Part shown: one piece after another, positions 20,603 through 31,900 of the stretch
How the letters are laid out: each line of letters starts with the position of its first letter
Position numbering within the stretch: the stretch's first letter is position 1
Assembly: GCA_027575765.1 (NCBI GenBank)
Contig: JANBPT010000016.1
Location: forward strand, 1-64,000
Origin: Tieghemiomyces parasiticus
Taxonomy: Eukaryota > Kickxellomycota > Dimargaritomycetes > Dimargaritales > Dimargaritaceae
Direction: 5' to 3'
DNA: 64,000 nucleotides
Made by a program: the position numbers and the translations under genes
Notes under the pieces: model-generated
What the model was told of the DNA's origin: nothing
What the model saw: only the letters and a program-made list of their open reading frames with translations
Database searches by the model: none

Positions 20603-21649
20603 CTAAGGGTTGACTTGTCGCATGACCTTAATGGCCTGCTCATATACGCTAAACACGATCCCGCCGGAGAACATGAGTCGGGACAGGCGAGGGGTGGCGC
20701 CCTTCCAGAACGCAAACAGACCTTCCTCGCGAAGGGTCTTGGCGACACAGTCGAACGAGTTACGGTAGAGCTGGCGGGCATTGATGCCTTGCATCTTGGT
20801 TTTCAGTACATCGACGGGCATGGTGGTGTATACGGTGATGGTCCCGGCCACGCTACCGAGCAAAAACGTGGTGTGCCAGGGTAGCGTAGCGGCGGCCAGC
20901 GGCTGGGGAGAGGAAGGGCCGACCGGAGTGACCGCGGCCTTGGCGGTTTGAAGTGTCGCCGAGACCGTTGCGGAACCGAGGTCTTGGTTCTGATCGACGT
21001 CAAGGGCTTGCGGGTACTGGTACTCCAATGCCCACTGCTTGAGTGCATTGTAGGCCGAGAAGCGGACGGCGGCGTTGGCCCCCTGGCGGAGCATCACCGC
21101 AAACAGACCGCTGTAGATCCCGCTCAGACCTTGCTGCCGAACGATGGTTGAGACCCCATGTACCAGGCCGCGGTACTGCGGGTGCGTCCGGTTCTGGTCG
21201 TGGATCAGTTTGGTCTTGATGGCCTCGGTCGGCGTCACCACGAACAGTGCCTCCGTCATACCGGCACCCAATCCGGCCAGCAGGGACCGGACGCCCTTGA
21301 GCTGTCCTTGGTCGTCCGCCAGTTGCGCTTTAAAGTAGTCGTACGAGAGGAACCGGACCCCGGCCTTGGCTGCCGTGCCGATGACCATGGCTGAGAGGCC
21401 CCGGTACAGTGCCGTGACACCCTGCGTGCGCACCGTCTGTAACACGCAGTCAACGGGTCCTTTGAAAATTAGTCGGGTGTCACTGGTAGCGCCGGCCCCA
21501 GCAGCCTTGCCCGCCGCACCCTGGAGCTGCATCTGCGTTTTGACGTACTCGGTCGGATAGGTGATGGCTGCCTCAACCGCCCCGGCGATCGCGCCGGCCA
21601 CCAGAGAGTTGGTCGGCTTTTCCTTTACAGAGACCTTGGCGGTGGACAT
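20603..21649 (-). CDS. CTP1: Mitochondrial tricarboxylate (citrate) carrier
   Basis: Mitochondrial carrier family protein, 348 aa, inner membrane, exchanging citrate for malate and supplying cytosolic acetyl-CoA precursors. Three tandem repeats are visible with signatures YPTEYVKTQ, TPTEAIKTKL and MPVDVLKTKM, the P-x-[DE]-x-x-[KR] elements at the end of odd helices. The text around repeat 1 (SLVAGAIAGAVEAAITYPTEYVKT) and KGPVDCVLQTVRTQGVTALYRGL is characteristic of the citrate carrier subfamily. It is ~50 residues longer than yeast Ctp1 because of a Ser/Thr/Ala/Pro-rich insertion (~213-256) between helices 4 and 5, a loop that should face the intermembrane space. The start is the ATG at 21649, 19 codons inside a longer open frame, chosen because MSTAKV fits carrier N termini and the upstream part is leader-like. 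Confidence 0.95.
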   Translation of the reverse strand: MSTAKVSVKEKPTNSLVAGAIAGAVEAAITYPTEYVKTQMQLQGAAGKAAGAGATSDTRLIFKGPVDCVLQTVRTQGVTALYRGLSAMVIGTAAKAGVRFLSYDYFKAQLADDQGQLKGVRSLLAGLGAGMTEALFVVTPTEAIKTKLIHDQNRTHPQYRGLVHGVSTIVRQQGLSGIYSGLFAVMLRQGANAAVRFSAYNALKQWALEYQYPQALDVDQNQDLGSATVSATLQTAKAAVTPVGPSSPQPLAAATLPWHTTFLLGSVAGTITVYTTMPVDVLKTKMQGINARQLYRNSFDCVAKTLREEGLFAFWKGATPRLSRLMFSGGIVFSVYEQAIKVMRQVNP

Positions 21650-22329
21650 GGTGTAGAAGGGACTATGGAATGAGAGTGAGGGTTGATGGTGCCGAGGAGG
21701 GCGCAATGGACAACCACGGTCAAGGGAGGCAGAGTGGGGGGAGATACCAAATGGCTAGGCTGTAAGAACGGAATGATGCGGGCGGGAAATCAGAGTCACA
21801 GAGAGGAACGGTCAGCGTGGGCAATACCCGAACGGCTGGGAACCAGGGCCAAATAAGGGGAGGCCGAGACTATAGATGTCGCATTCTTTTCCTTTTTCCT
21901 GCTTTTTTTATATACCGATACGGGTGTGCTAGGCCTGCGGAGAAATGGACCAAACTTCAAGGAAACGGAGGATGGTGAGCGCACAAGAGGCGCGACATAG
22001 AACATGGATACGTGGTAGGTCCAATGGGAGCTTGCCTAAGGGGAGAGTGGCGGAGCAATCGAATGCATAATGTGTCATGATGATTGGAGTGTGAGGTCGT
22101 CCCTACCTCGAGCCGATATAGATACCTATTGTATTTGTACAAAAACAATGTCAAAAACAGGCCTGGCGCTTCACCTTGCGTGCTATTATTCAAAAGAGAC
22201 GGTGGTATTTAATCTATTTCCAACACGGTACAGTAAACATAGGCGACTCGGAGTTGGATTAAACCTTACTCAGCCATTACAAGGTCACAAATCTGGTCAC
22301 GCTGGAAAGCCGGGGACACGGGTGCACGC
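21650..22329. other. Intergenic between citrate carrier and AspRS
   Basis: About 680 bases upstream of the citrate carrier start and downstream of the AspRS stop. Near 21650-21780 the minus strand is pyrimidine-rich (leader). A T-rich/TATA-like stretch (ttttttatata) lies at 21903-21913. No gene seen. Confidence 0.5.
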
Positions 22330-25300
22330 TTATTCCTCATCAGCTACATGGATGTGGTACGTGTCAAGTTGTTCAGGGGTCGCGGCACTGGGACTATTCA
22401 TGAGCAGGTCATGGCCTGAGGACGATTTGGGGAACGCGATGACGTCGCGAATGGAGCTGGTGCCGCACAGAATCGAGACGAGACGGTCCAGGCCTGCGGT
22501 GGAGATGGTGTAGATATGCCGGGGATAATGGGAGGGTTAATGAAGGAGATCCAGTGACAGCTGGGTTGGAACACGTTTAACAACGGTAGGACCGAGGTAA
22601 TCATCAGCAATGTGGCAGCATAGAATGTACTTACCTAGGGCGATACCGCCGTGCGGCGGACAGCCGTGTTCGAATGCTTCCAAAAGGTGGTCGAAGCGCG
22701 ACCGTTCGACCGGGGTTAACTGTAGTCAGATTAAATAAATACGTCCACGGTTAGAAAAACAATCCCCCCAAACTTATGCTACGGATTGGTGTCTGATCTA
22801 GTCCATTAGCCCTGGGCTTATTTGTCGTGTAAACCAGTCCCCACACGTCCACGGTGCCGACCTAAAATCTCCCCCTTCTTACCTTCAAAATCTCCTCGAA
22901 AATGTACCGTTGGAGGTCTGGCGAATGAATACGGATGGAGCCGCCGCCGATTTCCATGCCGTTGAGCACCAGATCATAGTGCTTGGCCCGGACGGCTTCG
23001 GGGTGGGTGTGGAGATGCTTTAGGTCGGTATCCGCCGGGGCTGTGAAGGGGTGGTGCGTTGAAGCTAGGCGGACCACACGGTCGTCCTTGTCAAGTTCCG
23101 GGGTGAACAGCGGGAAAGAGTGCACCCAGAGGAACGCAAACTGGCTCTCGTCAATGGTGAGGAGGTCTGAGTGGGGAGGGGGGAAGGGAGGATAGAGGAA
23201 AGGACACAACGTGGTGGTGATTAGGGCGAGAATGATGTGAGTGTTTCGAGCTCGGCCCAGTTTGGGTCATTGGAAGTCCGGTGGCCGCCAGGGCCTTAGG
23301 TCAACGTGGACTGCGGAGTAAGGCCTACCTTTCGACCGTAGAAGTTGTGCGGCAAAGAGTCGGACTCTCCCCAGGGTCGTGAAATCCGGCTGTGGAAGGC
23401 AAAGTGGGGTGGTGGTAGGAGAGAGGGAAAGCCCATGAGCTTAGGTCAGTATCAAATGAAACTAAGTGCTTGATCCTTTGGTACATTGGGTAGCAAAGGC
23501 GGCCACGATGACAATCGCCAATGGCAGCAGGGAGGAGGGGGCAACTTACGTGCTCACGGGCCCTGCGCTCGCTGACCACAACGATATTGCCTGGTTCGAG
23601 ATGAGCGATGGCGTCAGGCAGAGGCACCGAGGTAGCATTGTCATGCTGGTTATCCAGCAAAGAGTACGAGGAAAAGCAGCGCAATTTTTCGGGCTCTTGA
23701 AGGTACACGCTGTTTGCCTGTTGGAATTGTCATGGGTGCAATGGGATGTCGACGAGAGGGCGAGTTCAATCGAGGGCTAGGCGTTTTTAACAGTCACGCT
23801 CGGTGTGCGAAATCACGCTGATCGTTACTCTCTGTCCAAGGTAACCTTGAGGCTAGCCTCCGTGCTGACCCACCGCTAACGCGAAGGGCAGCCCCGTAGC
23901 CCGGGCAAAATGTCCAAGTTAGCCTACCGTGCTTTCGCCATTGCGTTGACTCTCCTGGATGGCTTGCTTGAGCTGGTCAAGTTGCCTGCGTTTGATTTGA
24001 CCTCGGCCCGGAATGATAAGGTATTCCCGCAGCAGAGGCCCATGCTGGGTTCCAGCCACGTCGGTCTCAGCGGTTAGCGGATGAATCTGATGGGGTGGGT
24101 CAGGGACATGTCAATATGTAGGCGTTAGATGGCAGGAAGAAGCAGAATATAAAAGACGAAAACTTGTGAATTAAAGCAACAGCAAATCTGGGGTCTCAAA
24201 CCGACCAGACCGGGATATAGGGGTACTTACCTCCATCCCCAACCGGACATCGGGCTTATCGGAACCGTACTAATGGATTTGGTGATGATGGAAAACATGA
24301 CATGCCCCGTAAGGGTGAGTTATTAGTACAGAATGGTGGCACTAAAGGGGGGGAAGTGCGCCCCATGTGTGTCGATACCAAGTAGTATTATGGCCTTCGG
24401 CTTACTTTCGCGATGGCGTCCTGGTAGGTGATTCGGGGTAGCGGACCAGCAGCCAATATATCCACACCGCGGACGGTCTGCCAGATACGTTGCACCATAC
24501 GCTCGACTAGGTCCATCACGTGGCGCTCGGTTACAAACGACATTTCCAAATCGATCTAGAAGGGATGGGGGGGGGAAAGTAGCCAGGTACAGAGATTATG
24601 TCAGTTCATCGCAATGGGCTGTGTCCATCACAATTTTAACGGTAAACATAGTTGTTAAGCATGTCGCGTATTTACCTGCGTGAATTCGGGCTGCCGGTCC
24701 GATCGAGCGTCCTCGTCCCGAAAGCAGCGCGCGATCTGGAAGTACTTGTCAACGCCGCCGACCATAAGTAGTTGCTTGAACTACAGAGTTAAGGGAGAAT
24801 ATCGCATCAGAAAGGCCAAGGTCGCGTTGGGTCAGAATTGGTGGGCTGCTACATAGACATATTACCTAAACCACCCCACGTTGGTCTAGCCATGATCCTC
24901 AGTCGATTCCCTTACCTGCTGCGGGCTCTGAGGAAGGGCGAAGAAACGATTTCTAGCCCGGGTCGGGACGAGGTACTCACGGGCACCCTCGGGAGTCGAC
25001 TTGAACAGGATTGGGGTCTCCACTTCCATAAATTTCTCTGGGAAAATGTGTAGGGATGATTGGCAAATTTTGCTATGAGTTAACCAACACGTGCTACTTA
25101 AGACGCAGGCAGGGATGGTCTATCGGCGCGGTGGTGATCGTGGACAAGCCTCCTGGTAACCTACCATCGTCGATCAGGAACTTGCGCACGGTGTGGCAGA
25201 TCTGAGAGCGTAGGGCTAAGTTATTCTGCAGGGACGGGCGGCGGAGGTCGACGTGGCGGTGTTTCAAGCGAATTTCTTCTTTCGGCTGGGGAAGGGGAGA

Positions 25301-26530
25301 GTAGACAGGGTACATTATCAAGTAGCATATTAGTCAACAGGGGTTAACCTGGGCCAGAGGCTCGGTACACTGGCGGAACGGCGAAAACTGGGACTGAATC
25401 CGTGACAAAAATGCAAGTGAGAGGTTAACTTACCAAGTCACGGGTGTCATCCGGAGCGAAGGGTAGATTGCGCGCCACATTCAGAACCTTGGCGGTGTTG
25501 ACCGTTACTTCGACCTCGCCCGTGGACATGGACTGGCGTGGACGATGCAATGGACGGAAGGTAGGGCGTCAGATAATAAAACTTGAGGTCCGTGACGAGG
25601 CCGGCAAAGAGACGTGGCAACACAGGTGCCTCCAAAAGGATGCGATTCATGTCAGCTATGGCCTTGTGGAGGATACATAATGGTGACTCACCTTGTTGAC
25701 CATGAAGTCAGGTCGACGTGTGACCTTGCCCGTTACGTAGAGGACGGATTCCGGGGCTAGCCGTAAAATGCCCTGGAATTGCTCCGGGGTGACCGTTCCG
25801 CTTGTCGGAGTGGCGCTGGGGTCAGAAACTTGGTAGACCGCCTGTGTTACCCCGTGCTTGTCACGAATGCCTAAAAAGAGCAGGTCGGAGGTGGCCTTCC
25901 TGTTGTTAATATAATACGTAAAATAGAATAGATGAACGGTACTTGTTAATCAACCTCCGGTGTTCGCTTAATACATACACACGAAGCACCGGAGCCAAAT
26001 CTTCTCCTTTAAATGGCGCAGCCGAGTAAACTTACCTGACATACTGGACCCAGCCGCAGAGACGAACGGTCTTACCGATGTCACTGGTTCGCAACTCACC
26101 GCAAGTGTGCGACCGACCCTGAAAATCTAGCATACAAATGACAGACAATAGCCAATTGAAAAATAATAGTCTGTTAAGTAATCAATCAATCTTCATATCG
26201 GACTAAAGAGATACAACGTGGACTAGGCGGACTCCAATATTATCCAAGAATCACCCTAGAGCCTTAGGCGGTTCCCATACCCCCCAGGTGAGGCTTACCT
26301 TCGGATAAGAAGCCCATAGGACCAGACGACGGGACATGAACCCCCGGCACCGCCTCTGGGTCGGTCGTGCCGGTCTCGGTGGCCATCCCACGCAATATCC
26401 CTACGCGGCCCAAACTGCTCGTCCAGGAGGCGGCTGCGGACGGGTGGTAGGGTAGCGTGCGGTGGGCTCGTAGGCGGGCCAGGACCGGCAGTCGGGCAGA
26501 GCGTAGAGCTCGGCAGGCGGTAATCAGCAT
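22330..26530 (-). CDS. MSD1/DARS2: Aspartyl-tRNA synthetase, mitochondrial (bacterial type)
   Basis: Class II synthetase charging mitochondrial tRNA-Asp. Fifteen exons: 26530-26299, 26126-26036, 25899-25692, 25532-25434, 25285-25165, 25037-24916, 24780-24676, 24555-24406, 24269-24231, 24086-23928, 23717-23550, 23389-23329, 23166-22883, 22719-22635 and 22493-22330. This gives 2088 nt and 695 aa, with phase kept at every GT/AG junction. The Arg-rich N terminus fits a mitochondrial presequence. An OB-fold follows ([12 protein letters not shown]; ~80-215), then motif 1 region [20 protein letters not shown] (~252), motif 2 [20 protein letters not shown] (~303), a GAD-type insertion ending in [10 protein letters not shown], and motif 3 GLDRLV with RDVIAFPK (~642-665). 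The insertion and [12 protein letters not shown] mark the bacterial/mitochondrial rather than the eukaryotic cytosolic type. A second Met in the presequence ([10 protein letters not shown]) could start a shorter form. Confidence 0.96.
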
Positions 26531-27110
26531 CACTAGAAAGGTTCGGTTTCTATTCGTGAGGAGTGGAGCGGCAGTTCAAAGGTTACAGGGTTACTCGCGG
26601 CACAGGATCCGGCAGCGGGTAAGATTGGTAAAAGTATGCTTGGTTGTGGTATGGGACTGGGTCGTAGACTAGTAGGTCTCTTGGAGGGTAGGAAAGGGTC
26701 GCCATGGGGTCACTGTCGGGTAGGGGAATGAGTACGTGGCAGTCTAGGTGGTCGGGGCTCGCATGTTTTACCCGATCCGTCCCATAGGGAATATCGTGTG
26801 ATTCGCACCTCATGTTCTCTTGCACCGATTTCCCCATGCACTGCAGTGGGCCCAAGAGACCCTGGATAGGTTGGCTCCGAAAGGTTGACTTGCTACCTGC
26901 CATAAGCGCGCGGAGCTAGAGGGTGAGAGCAACCCTTGCTCCTACCTCAAGCTTCCCTGCTTGTATCTGAATAACCACACCAGACACGCTTGCTCTCGGT
27001 AGACTACCACTATTGTCAACCTCGTCGGCGACTAGCCCATCGCCTTTCTACCCACAACCGCGCACGCATTCTCTCGTCCACTCCGCAATACCGTGCACCA
27101 GCCCGCTTGC
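26531..27110. promoter_or_regulatory. Divergent promoter region, AspRS / RTT106
   Basis: A 580-bp gap separates two start codons facing away from each other, so it must carry both promoters. The RTT106 side (about 26980-27110) is C-rich and pyrimidine-rich on the plus strand. I see no strong TATA box on either side. Confidence 0.5.
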
Positions 27111-28643
27111 ATGGCCGATCCAGCTTCCGTCACGCACCGTGCTGCGCTGGAGGCTGCAGGCGCCATCGCCGATGCCACCCTCCGACAGGATGTTGAACAG
27201 TGCCTTAAGACGCCATCCGGACACAAGTCCCTGGTAGCGCGTATCTTACAATACTACGCCAACCGTACCAAGCATCCTGCGCCTTCCACATCCTTAGCTC
27301 CAGCCGCGGGGCTCAAGCGCAGCCGACCTAGCGACGCCCGGGACGTCACCCCGTTGCCCGACCGGCTGGACGACTGCCTATGTCGGATACGTGACCTGGG
27401 CTTCACGCAACCACGCAAAAAACTAGACTGCTGCTTCAGTGCGACCCACCTCCTTTTGGCCACGGAGAAGGACGGCGCCGGGCGACCCCAGTTCGAGGGC
27501 GTATACGCCCTCAGCGATGTTGTCCGGGTCCTGGCGGTGCCCACCCCGGAGAAGACCAAGCCCCACGTCACGGTGATCATCTGGATCCGTCCGGAGGGTG
27601 CCAGCGAGGACGTAAGCCTGGCATTCGGGTGCTTTCAGGACACCCCGGCCCTAGCCATCACAGGCCCGGTGGCCGCAAACCTTGATGACATGGTCACCAA
27701 CACGCAGCGGGTGCTATGGGTCCTGCGTCACTGCCTATCACATATCCCGCTGATCATCCCACAGCAGCTGGCCCAGGATGGAGTGATGGCCAAAACCCCG
27801 ACGGGCGACGCGCGACCCGTTCGGGCGTACCTGAAGGCCCGTGACGGCCACCTCTACTTTCTCGACCAGGGGATCCTATTCGGGTTCAGAAAGCCCCTCC
27901 TGTTCTTCCCACGGGTGGAGATTCGTGATCTGGAGGTTCGGGGCGTCACCTCACGCACCTTTAACCTCCACCTCAGGTGGGAGCAGCCGCCCACGTCCGA
28001 TCCCAAACGAGTTCGGGCTGATGCGGCGCCCTCCGAGGTCCCCGCTCGATCCGAGACGGTGGAGTTTGATATGATTGACTACGCTGAGTTTGACCGGATT
28101 ATGGACTACATTCGTTCGCAAAAGATCGCCGCAGAGTCCCTACTCGGCCAGATTGAGAACTCGTCCCGGGGACCCGCCGCCAACCAAGACGGGAAGGCGG
28201 TACCGGATGAGGGCCAGGGTGGAGACGGTAACCCAGCCACGGCTTCTACGGGAGGCCAGTCCCAGAATATCCTAAACCTCCGGGCTGGCGATGACGAAGA
28301 GGAGGACGATGATGATTTCAACCCCGAGGCCCGCAGCGGATCCGAGGAGTGTAGCGACGGCTCGGACGACGAAGGCAGCCAGAGTGACACCGAAAGCGGT
28401 AGCGAGGCCGGGGAGGAGATGGACGGCGGTGGGGATGTTGGCAGTACTGGGGAGTCCCTTGAAGTCATTACTGTCAAGGACCCCCAGCAGGGCGAGGAGA
28501 GCGATGAGGAACATGGGGTGGGTGGTGAGTCTCAAGAGGAGAGCAGTGGCGATGACGGCGAGAAGGAGGAGGCTGACGAAACTGGTGAGGGCGAAGAAGA
28601 AGAAGTGGACCTGGGATCCGACGATAGCGACGAGGAAGCGTAG
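27111..28643 (+). CDS. RTT106: Rtt106-like histone chaperone
   Basis: Predicted nuclear histone H3-H4 chaperone, 510 aa, single exon. The start is the first ATG (MADPAS). The central region is the double pleckstrin-homology Rtt106 fold: PH1-like text near 95-190 (LDCCFSATHLLLATEKDG; FEGVYALSDVVRVLAVP), and the diagnostic PH2 segment near 240-310 (AYLKARDGHLYFLDQGILFG, FRKPLLFFPRVEIRDLEV, SRTFNLHLRW). The family motif of a Phe-Gly-Phe-Lys/Arg-Lys-Pro run is present. An N-terminal helical section (LRQDVEQCLKTPSGHKSLVAR) could match the Rtt106 dimerisation part. The last ~130 residues are strongly acidic (runs of Asp/Glu/Ser), typical of histone chaperones. In yeast Rtt106 acts with CAF-1 and HIR in replication-coupled deposition. 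Convergent with the next gene, 266 bp between stops. Confidence 0.92.
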   Translation: MADPASVTHRAALEAAGAIADATLRQDVEQCLKTPSGHKSLVARILQYYANRTKHPAPSTSLAPAAGLKRSRPSDARDVTPLPDRLDDCLCRIRDLGFTQPRKKLDCCFSATHLLLATEKDGAGRPQFEGVYALSDVVRVLAVPTPEKTKPHVTVIIWIRPEGASEDVSLAFGCFQDTPALAITGPVAANLDDMVTNTQRVLWVLRHCLSHIPLIIPQQLAQDGVMAKTPTGDARPVRAYLKARDGHLYFLDQGILFGFRKPLLFFPRVEIRDLEVRGVTSRTFNLHLRWEQPPTSDPKRVRADAAPSEVPARSETVEFDMIDYAEFDRIMDYIRSQKIAAESLLGQIENSSRGPAANQDGKAVPDEGQGGDGNPATASTGGQSQNILNLRAGDDEEEDDDDFNPEARSGSEECSDGSDDEGSQSDTESGSEAGEEMDGGGDVGSTGESLEVITVKDPQQGEESDEEHGVGGESQEESSGDDGEKEEADETGEGEEEEVDLGSDDSDEEA

Positions 28644-28909
28644 AGGAGAGCCCGTCATTTTGTTGATCGATTCTATTAGTCTATAAACACGTATTTATTC
28701 CGGTTCGAAGCAAGCAAGCAAAAAAAAACACTTCTACTAAGAGTATCCACCAGCAGCGGAACTTAGGACGTATTATCCTGGTATTGGCTACAACGTTTGG
28801 TCGGCGAAGGATATCGTCCCAATAAATGAGAACATAAAAATGTAAACGCAGAACTAGATAAAGGCAATCTTACATAGCTACTAGGGGAGGTGGGGGGGGC
28901 ACACAGATA

Positions 28910-31900
28910 TCAGGCGGTGCACACCTTGAAGCGCTCTTTCTCCCAAGTGTCATAGTGACCGATGCACTCGAGGGCGTAGGCCTGGGCCTTCTCACGGCCA
29001 AGGTGGGCCAGGGCGCTGAGGGCCAGATAGTATACGGTCCCGTGTTCCTCACCAGCGGTGGGCAGGTCGTAGAAGAGTCGGCGGGCCAGGGGTTCGTCGA
29101 AGGGAAGGTCGGCGGCGGCTCCAGTCTGCTGTTTCCAGACGTCCCAGAAGATGCCCAGGGCATCCTTGAAGATACGGGTCACATTGACGGATTCCTCACC
29201 ATCCGGGCGACCGGGGCGGGAATCGGGGTAGGTCACCTGGAGAAGCGAGATGGTCATGAGGCACTCCACGGCGATCTGGCGCTCGGCCGGGTCCTGGATC
29301 ACGTCCAGGAACGACTCAACGCGGATGGCAAAGTTGGGCTCCTCAGGCGTCTTCTCGTAGATAAGCGGGTCGCGCGGCAGGTATTCATTCTGTACCACCA
29401 CGCCGTGGCACTGCTCGAGGACCTTCCACACGCGCGGGTAGAAGTCGGACGGGACGCGGTTGAGCGCGCCGTCATTCTTGCGGCGACGCAGCCAGCGCCC
29501 GCCTGATGAGCTCGGGGTAGGGCGCGTGGCGGCGGGGCCGTCGTGCTCAGCCCCCGTGGCCTGGGCAGCCCGGCGACGCAGATCCTCCAGGTTGTAGCGG
29601 ATGTGCAGAACGTCGGTGGGACCGCGAGCGGCGGCCTGGCGGACCTCCACAATGTGCTCGCGCGGGGCGCCCTTGTACCCGACGAAGCACCACGAGTCGC
29701 GGTAACCCAGTTGCCCGATCATGTGGCTACCCAGGGCCTCGACGGCCTGACGGGCCTCCGGGGTTAGGCGTTCGGCAGCGTCATCCTTAACGGCCATGAT
29801 AAAAACCATGTGGGGCTCCAGGCCGTTGACAAAATCGGCAAACTCCTGGGCGTCAGCTTCCGATAAGTGAGTGTCAAAGGACACTGTTTCGGCCACCGAT
29901 TTCTCCACGGGGTCCAAGACAACCACGTTGATGCCACGGTTGGCAGCGGGCAGGCCCGTGCGGTTCACGTCGATGCGTGCAAAATTACCGGCGCTGAATC
30001 CGGCCGACTGTACCGAGATGCTGAGCTCGGTCTTGTCGGCGGCAAACAGGTCGGTGGGGCGGTCGCCCAGGACGGCGTTGACGCTCACGTTGCGCCAGCC
30101 GCGCACCTTGCCCTCATTGGCAAGGGCCTTGGTCTCGGAGTGGACCAGGCTGTGCACGTTGGCCTTACTCAGACTGGGGCCGCTCATGATGGTGTTGACC
30201 AGGACCTTGAGCTCGAAAGGACTCATTTCAAGCAGGATATCCAGGGCCTCCTCCTCGTCGCAGTTGTTGAGACGCGAGATTTCTTCGCGCAGGGCAATCA
30301 AAATGTAGTGGGTGCGCAGGCGCATAAGGCCGTCGAACATATCGGGCTTGGCCTGGATCAGATCAGCCAGGTTAATAATGACCTCCTGGACGAGTGGGAT
30401 TTCGCGCAGGTCCTCGCTGCAGCAGCGCAGCAGAATGTCGTTGATGGCATCCGGCGGGACAGGGCTGGAGATGACCACCTCGTTGATGCCGTGGCCGATG
30501 GTGAGGGACTTGAGACGAATAACCAGGTCGGTGATGCAGATGGTGAGCTGATTGTTAACCACCTTACCCAGAACGCCGGCGGCCTGGCGGAGCACGCCCC
30601 ACTGCTTCAGATACTGCGCCTTCATGTACACCTCCTCCACTAGCTCATGCACGGTGGCGTCCATGGCCTCCACGTAGAACTTGAGACCGTGGCACGAGAA
30701 AAGGTAGTGTAGGAGGTCCATCTGGTCAAACAGGTTGTTGGCCGAGCCCAGCATGGCGATAGCCTGCGGGACCTCGGCAGGGTCGTTGAGGGTGAGCGAC
30801 AGGCTGTCGAGCCCCGGGGACATGACAGCGGGGCCGACGTCACTGCCGGGACCGCCCAGCGGAACGGGCAGGGCGGTACCGGCCGAGGCCGACGGGTGGG
30901 GCTCCAGGCCCAGGGCGCTGAGGTCGTCGTCCAGCGGGGTGGTGGTGGCGCTAGTAGCCCCCATTGAGGAGTGGTAGTGGTGCGGGCCCTCGCCGGCGCT
31001 CTGGTCGGGCAGCTCCGGGTCGAGTAGCTTAAAGTTGAACCGCTTGCGCAGCTCGCTGGCCAGCGGGAAGTAGCCGTCACCTTCCTTACGTTGCACAGGG
31101 GTCTTGAGCCCGGAGTTGACGTTGTAGAAGGACGTGTTGCGGCGCGGGGCGCGGCCGCCGGGGGTAGCCAATGGAGTAGTGGCCTCCAGTTCGCGAAGGC
31201 GGGAGGTGCTGCCGGTTCGAGAGATGGTCGGGCAGCCGCGCAAGATACCCAGCCAATCCACGTCGTTCTTGTTCACCAAAAAGTCGAGGCTCTCCACGGA
31301 ACTTGTGGGTACGAGCTCATTGAGGTTGCCCAGTCGCACACGCACGGTGCCATTACAGCAAAGGCCGCTGCGCAGGTTCATGATGAAATGCAGAAGGTGG
31401 CGTTGGCTGCTGGTGAAGTGGCGGTCGCTCTGCGGGGCCGACTGGGTCGTGGGTGGGGCGGCTAAAGAGTCCGGGTAGCTCTGGTTGAACATCTGGTGGG
31501 TGAGCAGGATGACCAGGGTGGGGCGGCCCGCGAAGGTCCAGTGGCGCTGCACGAAGGAGAGCTGGCTCTCGATCACCGACACAAGGTAGTCGTTATCCGA
31601 AGAGAGGTAGAACTCTTGCTTGTCAAGGAAGTGCGGAACGAAGGCGTAGAGGCGGCCCTGCACGCGGTAGAGGCGGCAGGTGCTGAGAGTTCCCACGGGG
31701 CGCGGCGGGCGGCCCGACATACCCAGCTTGTCGTTCATGCCCAGAGTGGTGTACACCTCGGCAAGAGCAGTGGGCGGACAGATGGTCACACTACCCAGCT
31801 GGTCCAGAGACTGGGTGTCCAGTCCGAAGGTGGACAGCTTAGCCTGCAGGCTTTCGTCTTCGGCGAGGAGAGCGATCTGCACCACCGTGTCGCGGTTGTC

